NCBI GenBank assembly: GCA_934500835.1
Contig: CAKSTR010000002.1
Location: 310,001 to 374,000, forward strand
DNA from: an uncultured Paracoccaceae bacterium
GTDB taxonomy: Bacteria > Pseudomonadota > Alphaproteobacteria > Rhodobacterales > Rhodobacteraceae
Direction: 5' to 3'
Length of the DNA: 64,000 nucleotides
Shown here: positions 57,334 through 64,000 of the stretch, one piece after another
How the letters are laid out: each line of letters opens with the position of its first letter
Numbering within the stretch: position 1 is the first letter of the stretch
Position numbers and translations under genes: made by a program
Notes under the pieces: generated by a model
What the model saw: the letters and a program-made list of their open reading frames with translations, nothing else
The model's database searches: none
Told to the model about the DNA's origin: nothing

Positions 57334-57933
57334 ATGTTCGATATCGGCTGGATGGAGCTTATGCTGATCGGCGTGGTTGCGCTGATCGTCGTCGGTCCGC
57401 GCGACCTGCCTGACATGTTCCGCCAGCTGGGGCGGTTCACCGCCAAGCTGCGCGCGATGGGGCGTGAGTTCAGCCGCGCCATGGAACAGGCGGCACAGGA
57501 ATCGGGCGTCAAGGATGTCGCCAACGATCTGCGCAAGGCCGCCAGTCCGGTCTCGACCGGGATGGATGCAATGAGGAACGCGGCCGACAAGTTCGAGAAA
57601 TGGGACCCGCTGAAAAGCCGTCCCGCCCCGCAGACCCCTGCGGCGGCGACCACGGCGGTGGCGACCGCAGCCGCAGCCCCAGTGGCTGCCGACACAGCTG
57701 CGGCGACGGCTGCCGAACCGGCTGCGGCCGCGACGCCGCCCGCACCGACGATGGGCCCCGCCACTGCCGCGCTGGCGCAAAAGCAGGCCGCCCGGCAGGC
57801 CGTGGCGGCGGAAGCCGCCGAAAAGCTGCGCAAGGTGGCTGCCGGCGACGCGACCGCGACCGAAGCGGATGTGGCAAGGAAACCCGGCCGAACCCGCAAG
57901 AAGGCCGATCCTGCACCGGGTGACGCAGCATGA
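57334..57933 (+). CDS. tatB: Sec-independent protein translocase subunit TatB
   Basis: A 199-residue protein. MFDIGWMELMLIGVVALIVVGPRDLPDMFRQLGRF is the TatB membrane helix and hinge. The C-terminal half is Ala/Thr/Pro-rich and variable. It overlaps tatC by 4 bases (ATGA). Confidence 0.95.
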   Translation: MFDIGWMELMLIGVVALIVVGPRDLPDMFRQLGRFTAKLRAMGREFSRAMEQAAQESGVKDVANDLRKAASPVSTGMDAMRNAADKFEKWDPLKSRPAPQTPAAATTAVATAAAAPVAADTAAATAAEPAAAATPPAPTMGPATAALAQKQAARQAVAAEAAEKLRKVAAGDATATEADVARKPGRTRKKADPAPGDAA

Positions 57934-58808
57934 GCGGCAAGGACGACATCGAGGACAGCTCGGCCCCGCTGATCGAGCATCTGGCAGAGCTGCGCAACCG
58001 CCTCCTCTATTCAATCGCCGCTTTCACCGTGGCCTTCCTTGCCGCCTGGACGATGTGGAAGCCGATGTTCGACTTCCTGCGCGCGCCGCTGTGCGACGTG
58101 CTGACCTCGCGCGGGCAGGATTGCCAGCTGATCCTGATCAAGATGCAGGAGGGCTTCTTCGTCTCGATGAAGATCGGCCTTTGGGGGGGATTCGCGCTGG
58201 CCTTCCCGGTGATCGGCTATCAGATGTGGCGCTTCATCGCGCCCGGCCTTTACCGCAGCGAGAAGAACGCCTTCCTGCCCTTCCTGATCGCCAGTCCGAT
58301 CATGTTCATCCTGGGCGGGGCGGTGGCCTATTTCGTCATCCTGCCCTGGGCGTTCAGCTTCTTCCTGTCCTATCAGGACAGCTTCAAGGAGGCGGTCGAG
58401 CAAGGCACTTCGCTGGCGCAGGCGCCGTCGGGCGTGGTTTTCCAGGGCTCCATGGAAAGCTATCTGTCGCTGACCATGAGCTTTGTGATGGCTTTCGGGC
58501 TGTGCTTCCAGCTGCCGGTCCTGCTGTCGCTGATGGGCCGGGCGGGGCTGATCTCGTCGCGCGGGCTGAAAGCCACCCGGAAATATGCCATCATCGGCAT
58601 CCTTGTCGTCGCGGCCACCGTGACCCCGCCGGATGTGATGAGCCAGCTGATCCTTTTCGCCGTCATCTATCCGCTGTATGAAATCTCGATCTTCCTGATC
58701 GCCCGGTTCGAACGCGACCGTGAAACGCGAATGCGCGCGGACGGCACCTGGGTCGATATCGACGAGGATGACGAGACAGAGGCAGAGGCTGGCGCAGGCA
58801 AGGCATGA
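57930..58808 (+). CDS. tatC: Sec-independent protein translocase subunit TatC
   Basis: A 292-residue, six-helix receptor for twin-arginine signals. Motifs LIEHLAELRNRLLYSI, ALAFPVIGYQMWRFIAPGLYRSEK and PDVMSQLILFAVIYPLYEISIF are typical. The acidic tail (DEDDETEAEAGAG) is a local variation. Overlaps the next gene as ATGA. Confidence 0.96.
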   Translation: MSGKDDIEDSSAPLIEHLAELRNRLLYSIAAFTVAFLAAWTMWKPMFDFLRAPLCDVLTSRGQDCQLILIKMQEGFFVSMKIGLWGGFALAFPVIGYQMWRFIAPGLYRSEKNAFLPFLIASPIMFILGGAVAYFVILPWAFSFFLSYQDSFKEAVEQGTSLAQAPSGVVFQGSMESYLSLTMSFVMAFGLCFQLPVLLSLMGRAGLISSRGLKATRKYAIIGILVVAATVTPPDVMSQLILFAVIYPLYEISIFLIARFERDRETRMRADGTWVDIDEDDETEAEAGAGKA

Positions 58809-59647
58809 CCGACCCGATAGACCGTATCGCCGCCGCGCTTGAGCGGCTGGCCCCCGCGCCCATGCCAGCGCCGGATTTCTCGGCCGCCGAGGCCTTCGTC
58901 TGGCACACAGCACCTGACCGGCTGGAGCCGGTGGCGCGGATCGCGCGGGTGGACATCGGGCTTCTGGTCGGCGTCGACCGGTCGCGCGATACCCTGCTGG
59001 AGAACACCCGCCATTTCGCGGCCGGTCTGCCGGCGAACAATGCGCTTTTGTGGGGCGCGCGCGGGATGGGGAAATCCAGTCTGGTCAAGGCGATCCATGC
59101 CCAGGTCCGCGCAGAGGGGCACGATCTGAAGATCGTGGAACTGTCGCGCGAGGATCTGCCCACCGTGCAGCGCCTTCTGGCGCATCTGCGTGCGGCCCCC
59201 TGCCGGTTCGTCCTGTTCTGCGACGACCTTTCGTTCAGCCATGACGATCAGCATTACAAATCCCTGAAAGCGGTGCTGGATGGCGGCATCGAGGGACGGC
59301 CCGAGAACGTTCTTTTCTACGCGACCAGCAATCGCCGCCACCTGATGCCGCGCGACATGATCGAGAACGAACGCTCGACCGCGATCAACCCTTCCGAAGC
59401 GGTGGAAGAGAAGGTCTCGCTTTCCGACCGCTTCGGCCTGTGGCTGGGCTTCCATCCCTGTACGCAGGATGACTATCTTGACATGATCCGCGGCTATTGT
59501 GCGGCGCATGGCGTCAAGGTGGATGACGAACGGATGCAGGCCGAGGCGATCGAGTGGATGCGCACCCGCGGGGCCCGGTCGGGCCGGGTCGCATGGCAGT
59601 TCTTCTGCGACCTTGCCGCGCGAACCGGTGTGAAGGTGACACCGTGA
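58805..59647 (+). CDS. AAA-type ATPase, DUF815 family
   Basis: A 280-residue P-loop protein. The Walker A motif GARGMGKSSLVKAIHAQ and a Walker-B-like RFVLFCDDLSFSHDD are clear, as is FYATSNRRHLMPRDM near 180. The family is known as a predicted ATPase with no settled role. It overlaps tatC (ATGA), so it is co-expressed with the translocase. Confidence 0.9.
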   Translation: MTDPIDRIAAALERLAPAPMPAPDFSAAEAFVWHTAPDRLEPVARIARVDIGLLVGVDRSRDTLLENTRHFAAGLPANNALLWGARGMGKSSLVKAIHAQVRAEGHDLKIVELSREDLPTVQRLLAHLRAAPCRFVLFCDDLSFSHDDQHYKSLKAVLDGGIEGRPENVLFYATSNRRHLMPRDMIENERSTAINPSEAVEEKVSLSDRFGLWLGFHPCTQDDYLDMIRGYCAAHGVKVDDERMQAEAIEWMRTRGARSGRVAWQFFCDLAARTGVKVTP

Positions 59648-59699
59648 AGGCCAAGACGCGAAGTCGAAGGCGGGCTGCCCCGCTTGTTGGGGACCCCCG

Positions 59700-60968
59700 A
59701 TGATTACCGAAATCCTGGTCATTCTCGCGTTGATCGTCGTGAATGGCGTCTTGGCGATGTCAGAACTGGCAATCGTCTCGGCCCGGCCCGCCCGCCTGAA
59801 AACGCTTGAAAGCAAAAGCAGCGGGGCGCGGATGGCGCTGCGGCTGGCCGAGCAGCCGGGCCGGTTCCTCTCCTCGGTGCAGATCGGGATCACCGCCGTC
59901 GGCATCCTTTCCGGCGCGCTGGCCGGCGATACGCTGGGCGGGCGGCTTGCGGCATGGCTTGTCGCACAGGGGATGGATGCGGTCTGGGCAGCCCGGCTGG
60001 GGGTGGGCGGCGTCGTGGTGATCATCACCTATGTCAGCCTGATCGTGGGCGAGCTGGTGCCCAAACAGCTGGCGCTGCGCAATCCCGAAGGCGTTGCGAT
60101 GCGCGTGGCGCCGCTGATGACGGTGATCTCCATCGTTGCCGCGCCCGTGGTCTGGTTTCTGGACAAATCCGGCAAGATCGTGCTCTGGCTTCTGGGGCAG
60201 CGCGGCGAAAGCGCCAACAAGGTGACCGAGGAAGAGGTTCATGTCCTCCTGGCCGAGGCACATGAAGGCGGTGTGCTGGAGGACGAAGAGCGGGTGATGA
60301 TGGCCGGCGTCATGCGGCTCTCCGACCGTTCGGCCCGCGCGCTGATGACGCCCCGCAACGAGGTCGAGATGCTGACGCTTGGCGCCAGTTCGACCGAAGC
60401 CATCGCCGCCATCCGCCGCATCGCCCGTCCGCGCATGCCGGTGGTGGATTCCGGGGGCGACGTGCTGGGCATCGTCACCCTGGCCGATGTCTTTCAGGTG
60501 GTGTCGCGGCGCGAGGCGGTGGACCTGCAGGCGCTGTTGCAGGAGGTGCCCGTGGTCAACGACCGGATGGAGGCGCTGGATGTGATCGAGGTCTTGCAGA
60601 AGACGCCGCACCACCTTGCGCTGGTCTATGACGAATACGGCCATTTCGAAGGGATCATCACCACGGCGGACCTGCTGGAGGCGATCACCGGTGCCGAAGC
60701 CGCCGCCGAGGTCGACGAACCGGCGATTGCCGTCCGCGCCGATGGCAGCCTGCTGGTCGCGGGCTGGATGCCCGCGGACGAGTTCTGCGACCGTCTTGGA
60801 CTGCCGCGCGGCATTGCCGGGGATTACGACACTGTCGCGGGTCTGGTCCTGCACCAGCTGGGCCACATGCCGGCCTTGGGCGAATCCGCCACCGTCGAGG
60901 GACATCGCTTCGAGGTGATCGACATGGACGGGTTGCGCATCGACAAGGTGCTGGTCTCGAAGGTGTAA
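59700..60968 (+). CDS. CNNM/CorC (HlyC)-type transporter-like protein
   Basis: A 422-residue protein. An N-terminal membrane domain with three to four helices (1-190, DUF21/CNNM type) is followed by two CBS domains (about 205-330; LMTPRNEVEMLTL and VLQKTPHHLALVYDEYGHFEGIIT) and a C-terminal CorC_HlyC domain ending DGLRIDKVLVSKV. Members are associated with magnesium or cobalt efflux or homeostasis. It precedes a terminator-like palindrome. Confidence 0.9.
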   Translation: MITEILVILALIVVNGVLAMSELAIVSARPARLKTLESKSSGARMALRLAEQPGRFLSSVQIGITAVGILSGALAGDTLGGRLAAWLVAQGMDAVWAARLGVGGVVVIITYVSLIVGELVPKQLALRNPEGVAMRVAPLMTVISIVAAPVVWFLDKSGKIVLWLLGQRGESANKVTEEEVHVLLAEAHEGGVLEDEERVMMAGVMRLSDRSARALMTPRNEVEMLTLGASSTEAIAAIRRIARPRMPVVDSGGDVLGIVTLADVFQVVSRREAVDLQALLQEVPVVNDRMEALDVIEVLQKTPHHLALVYDEYGHFEGIITTADLLEAITGAEAAAEVDEPAIAVRADGSLLVAGWMPADEFCDRLGLPRGIAGDYDTVAGLVLHQLGHMPALGESATVEGHRFEVIDMDGLRIDKVLVSKV

Positions 60969-60976
60969 ACGGGCAC

Positions 60977-60995
60977 GATCCTTCGGCGAAGGATC
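60977..60995. terminator. Small palindrome after the CorC-like gene
   Basis: GATCCTTCG and CGAAGGATC flank G. It resembles the palindrome family 2 design but is more GC-rich, and lies in the 51-base gap before map. Confidence 0.6.
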
Positions 60996-61019
60996 AGCGC
61001 CGGCGGGAAAGGGCAGAGC

Positions 61020-61766
61020 ATGACCATCACCCAGGAGGACGAGCTGGAGGGCCTGAAGGCCATCGGCCGCATCGTCGCCAATACCATGCAGGCGATGGCA
61101 CGGGCGATGGAGCCGGGCATGACCACCGCCGAACTGGACCAGATCGGTCAGGCGCTGCTGGAGCAGGAGGGTGCGGTCTCGGCCCCGCAGTCCACCTATG
61201 ATTTTCCCGGCGCCACCTGCATCTCGGTCAATGAGGAGATCGCCCATGGCATTCCGGGGCCGCGGGTGATCAAGGCCGGCGATCTGGTCAACATCGACGT
61301 TTCGGCCTCGAAGGGCGGCTTCTTTGCCGATACCGGGGCCAGCTACCAGCTGGCGCCCGCCCGGCCGGCGCTGGAGAAGCTGTGCCGCGACGGCCGCAAG
61401 GCGATGCAGATCGGCATCGCGCAGGTGGGCGCGGACAAGCCGCTGGCCGGGATCGGCAAGGCCATCGGCCGCTTTGCCGATGCCCGCGGCTATACGCTGA
61501 TCCGCAACCTCGCCAGCCATGGCATCGGACGATCCCTGCACGAATACCCCGAGGAAGTCCCCACCTGGCCCTCACGCGACAAGCGCCGGATCACCCGCGG
61601 TCTGGTGCTGACAGTGGAGCCGTTCCTGTCGACCGGCGGCCAGTGGGCCGGGCAGGGCGACGACGGCTGGACGCTTTACAGCGAGCCCGCAGCGCCGGTG
61701 GTGCAATATGAGCATACGGTGGTTGCGACCGAACGCGGCGCGATCGTGGTTACGCTTCCGGGCTGA
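61020..61766 (+). CDS. map: Methionine aminopeptidase, type I
   Basis: A 248-residue pita-bread metallopeptidase. Metal ligands lie in NIDVSASKGGFFADTGASY (D, D), LASHGIGRSLHEYPEEVP (H), LTVEPFLSTG (E) and YEHTVVATERGA (E). It removes N-terminal Met. Alphaproteobacteria often have more than one map, so this may not be the only copy. Confidence 0.94.
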   Translation: MTITQEDELEGLKAIGRIVANTMQAMARAMEPGMTTAELDQIGQALLEQEGAVSAPQSTYDFPGATCISVNEEIAHGIPGPRVIKAGDLVNIDVSASKGGFFADTGASYQLAPARPALEKLCRDGRKAMQIGIAQVGADKPLAGIGKAIGRFADARGYTLIRNLASHGIGRSLHEYPEEVPTWPSRDKRRITRGLVLTVEPFLSTGGQWAGQGDDGWTLYSEPAAPVVQYEHTVVATERGAIVVTLPG

Positions 61767-61888
61767 GGGCGGGCGAGCGCCAGGGTTCTGGAAGTGCGGG
61801 GTAGGCGACAGTCTTTCGCGGCCGAGGGCCTCAAGCCCCTGACGCTGCCCGGCTTCTTCAACGAGCGGTCTCCTCGCCGGCCACCCCC

Positions 61889-61907
61889 GACTTTTCGCAG
61901 GAAAGTC
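61889..61907. terminator. Imperfect palindrome between map and the NlpD-like gene
   Basis: GACTTT and AAAGTC flank a 7-base loop. It lies 7 bases before the stop of the minus-strand lipoprotein gene and probably acts as its terminator. Confidence 0.5.
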
Positions 61908-61913
61908 ATGCCC

Positions 61914-63095
61914 TTACTGCAGGAAGCTCATCGGGTCCAGGCTGTCGACGCCCTTGCGCACCTCGAAATGCAGGAAGGACGGATCGGCCGCTCGGACGCC
62001 GCCAAGGGTCTGGCCCCGGCTGACCTTGTCGCCCTTCTTGACCTTCAGCGCATCGATCCCGGCATAGACCGTCAGCAGGTTGTCGGCATGGCGGATCACC
62101 ACGATGGTCACCTGATCGGTGTCCTTGGTGACAGCCGCCACTGTGCCGGCCTCGGCCGCCTTGACGGCGGTTCCGGGGGCGGCGGCGATGTCGATGCCCT
62201 GGTTCTTCTTCTTGTCATAGGCCCGGATGATCTTGCCCGAGACCGGCATGGCCAGCTTGGTCGCCTTGGATCCGGCGCCCAGATCGGGCGAGGGCGGGGT
62301 CCCTTTCGGCTTCTCGGCCGCGGGCTGGGTCTTTTCATCCGGCAGCGGCTTCGAAGCCGAAGGCGGCGTCGGCGTCGGGCTGCCCGATCCCGGAGCGGTG
62401 GCGGCAGATACAGGGCTGGGGGCCGCGCCGGTCGCGACCGGGATCATCAGGGTCTGCCCCTCGCGCACGGCCATGTCGGCGCCAAGGCCGTTCCATTCCG
62501 CCAGCGCCTTGGCCGAGACGTTGTAGGCCCGCGCGATGGTGAAGGCGGTCTCGCCGCGGGCGACGGTATGGCGGATCGGCTCTTTTCCGCCGCCGGGTGC
62601 CTTGGCCGCGGGGGCAGGGCTGCCGGTATTGTCCAGCGCCGTGGTGGCGATCGCGGTGATGTCGACGGGCCGGCTGCCCGGTGCTGCCGTGACGCCGCCC
62701 GCAACGGGTTGCGGCGCGGCGGAAACCCGCTTGGGCAACAGAAGCATCTCGCCCTCGCGCAGCGGATCGGTGGCGCGCAGGGCGTTGTTGCGGGCCAGTT
62801 CCTCGGGGCCGAGGCCCAGCCGGGCGGCCATCGAGGCGACGGTCTCGCCGCGCCGGGCCTGCGCCAGCTGATAGCCGGGATAGGAAAGAATGCCATTGGC
62901 ATCCGGCACCGGCTTCGAGGCGGTGGCCTGACGCGCCTCTTCGGCGGTGCTGCCGGGGCCGCCGCGCAGATCCCAGTCCAGCGTGATCGGATCGTTGGAA
63001 CAGGCGGCCAAAGCCGTCAGGCTGCCACCAAGTGCCAGCGCGGTGAAAATGCGCCGGACAGGGCGCCGCGTGCCGTGGATCGGGGAAATCGTCAT
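61914..63095 (-). CDS. NlpD-like lipoprotein: two LysM domains plus degenerate M23 (LytM) domain
   Basis: A 393-residue protein with signal and lipobox LAAC. Two LysM motifs (about 70-120, then IRHTVARGETAFTIARAYN at 180-225) precede a C-terminal LytM-fold domain. The catalytic HxxxD reads NQGIDIA (Asn/Gln replaces His), and the usual HLHFE reads FLHFEVR, so metal ligands are lost. That is expected of an amidase activator of the NlpD/EnvC type rather than an active hydrolase. ATG 63095 is preferred; another ATG lies at 63119. Downstream of pcm, completing surE-pcm-nlpD. Confidence 0.9.
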   Translation of the reverse strand: MTISPIHGTRRPVRRIFTALALGGSLTALAACSNDPITLDWDLRGGPGSTAEEARQATASKPVPDANGILSYPGYQLAQARRGETVASMAARLGLGPEELARNNALRATDPLREGEMLLLPKRVSAAPQPVAGGVTAAPGSRPVDITAIATTALDNTGSPAPAAKAPGGGKEPIRHTVARGETAFTIARAYNVSAKALAEWNGLGADMAVREGQTLMIPVATGAAPSPVSAATAPGSGSPTPTPPSASKPLPDEKTQPAAEKPKGTPPSPDLGAGSKATKLAMPVSGKIIRAYDKKKNQGIDIAAAPGTAVKAAEAGTVAAVTKDTDQVTIVVIRHADNLLTVYAGIDALKVKKGDKVSRGQTLGGVRAADPSFLHFEVRKGVDSLDPMSFLQ

Positions 63096-63152
63096 GCTGT
63101 CGCCGCCTCTTGCCGCCATCGTCCGGGTTGATCCCGGATCACGGGGGCAAGA

Positions 63153-63815
63153 CTACTCATTCCCCAGCCCTTCGACCAGAGGGACAAAGCGCACCTGACG
63201 AAGTTCTTCGTATTCGAAGCCTTTTTCGCCACGCGTGACCTTGATCAGATGCTGCACGGCGTCGGATTGTCCGACCGGCACCACCATGATCCCGCCCGGT
63301 TTCAGCTGCGCCATCAGCGGGCCCGGCGGGTCTTCGGCGGCGGCGGTCACGATGATCCGGTCGAAAGGCGCCTGATCGGGCAGACCGAACGACCCGTCCG
63401 CCGTCATCGCCGTGACATTGACCAGTCCCAGGTGGCGGAAGATGTCCTGCGCCTCGTTCACAAGGCGGCGCCAGCGGTCGACGGTATAGACCCGCCGCGC
63501 CAGATGGGCGAGGATCGTCGCCTGATAGCCCGATCCGGTCCCGACCTCGAGCACGGTATCGCGCGGGCCGACCTGCAGCGCCTGGGTCATCAGACCCACG
63601 ACCGAGGGCTGGCTGATGGTCTGGCCGCAGGCGATGGGCAGGGGCATGTCCTCATAGGCGCGGGCAGCGAAGATGCCACGCACGAACAGGCCGCGGTCCA
63701 CCTTCTCCATCGCCGTCAACACGCGCGCCTCGGTCACCCCGCGCGAGCGCAGCGCGAACAGAAAGCGCATCTTGCGCTGTGCCTGCTCTTCGGGGTCGTC
63801 GGGTTCGTCGATCAT
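63153..63815 (-). CDS. pcm: Protein-L-isoaspartate O-methyltransferase
   Basis: A 220-residue SAM methyltransferase. [39 protein letters not shown] (SAM loop) and [23 protein letters not shown] are diagnostic. It repairs isoaspartyl residues in aged proteins. It lies between surE and the nlpD-like gene, 18 bases after the surE stop. Confidence 0.96.
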   Translation of the reverse strand: MIDEPDDPEEQAQRKMRFLFALRSRGVTEARVLTAMEKVDRGLFVRGIFAARAYEDMPLPIACGQTISQPSVVGLMTQALQVGPRDTVLEVGTGSGYQATILAHLARRVYTVDRWRRLVNEAQDIFRHLGLVNVTAMTADGSFGLPDQAPFDRIIVTAAAEDPPGPLMAQLKPGGIMVVPVGQSDAVQHLIKVTRGEKGFEYEELRQVRFVPLVEGLGNE

Positions 63816-63833
63816 GCGCCCCCCTTTGTCCGG

Positions 63834-64000
63834 TCAGCCCAGCCGTTGCGCCAGATCAGCCAGAAGGTCGTGCGCCGTCAGATCCGCCCGCATCGGCGTG
63901 ACCGAGATATGGCCCTGCAGGTTCACGGCGGCATCGGTGCCGGGCAGGGTGGGGCTGTGCTGCGGCCCGCCCTGGATCCAGAGGAAACGCTTGCCCGAGG
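63834..64000 (-). CDS. surE: 5'-nucleotidase SurE, 3' end only
   Basis: The last 55 codons are present, reading SGKRFLWIQGGPQHSPTLPG and VNLQGHISVTPMRADLTAHD, a C-terminal signature of SurE. The gene continues past the window edge. Its position before pcm is the standard arrangement. Confidence 0.9.
   Translation of the reverse strand, partial: SGKRFLWIQGGPQHSPTLPGTDAAVNLQGHISVTPMRADLTAHDLLADLAQRLG

Overview
The window looks like chromosomal DNA of a Rhodobacteraceae-type alphaproteobacterium (Rhodobacter/Gemmobacter/Tabrizicola-like). Support: uniformly GC-rich coding sequence; a nuoA-N operon carrying Rhodobacter-type accessory genes and continuing into birA-coaX-rnj; a surE-pcm-nlpD block; tatABC followed by a DUF815-type ATPase; a Hint-domain protein; and many ATGA/TAATG start-stop overlaps. 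I see no transposase, phage gene, CRISPR array, rRNA or tRNA. No gene-free stretch exceeds 300 bases; the longest, about 200-290 bases, hold promoters, hairpins and dispersed repeats.

Layout. 1-2.0 kb: end of a polyamine-type (Pot) ABC operon closed by a perfect hairpin. 2.0-13.7 kb: a catabolic cluster for an unidentified sugar or sugar conjugate. It has an alpha/beta hydrolase, a GntR/FadR-type regulator, and a leftward operon of Tat-exported binding protein, two permeases, M42 aminopeptidase, FGGY kinase and creatininase-family amidohydrolase. A divergent rightward operon holds the ATPase, a RbsD/FucU mutarotase and a ribokinase. The same palindrome, CTAACATGTTAG, lies over the regulator's own start and between the two transport operons, which suggests one regulon. 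13.7-15.3 kb: phoU-phoB behind a likely Pho box. 15.5-19.7 kb: dipeptidase, a small ORF plus hemP behind an iron-box-like site, moaA, a lipoprotein, and an AlkD-like protein. 19.7-27.5 kb: glmS-glmU, phosphoglycolate phosphatase, a tandem pair of small secreted paralogues, and an MFS transporter / DegT aminotransferase / nuclease operon.

27.8-46.3 kb: all 14 nuo genes in canonical order, interrupted by about ten small accessory genes. These include a collagen-like membrane protein between nuoI and nuoJ and a 59-residue four-cysteine protein between nuoK and nuoL. NuoE has a long C-terminal extension, and NuoL carries a His-rich stretch plus Ala-rich tandem repeats. 46.3-64 kb: birA, coaX, rnj, a DEAD-box helicase, prfC, a Hint protein, a degenerate SDR, an Fbp-type ATPase, a short HTH repressor, tatABC, an AAA-type ATPase, a CorC/HlyC-type protein, map, an NlpD-like lipoprotein, pcm and the 3' end of surE.

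Two dispersed non-coding repeat families run through the window. One is a G/C hairpin followed by GGATATTT-N4-CCAAGATGAA (five loci). The other is a terminator-like palindrome with arms CGATTTTTCG/CGAAAAATCG, with several relatives. Assignments rest on reading motifs and gene context only; no database search was run.
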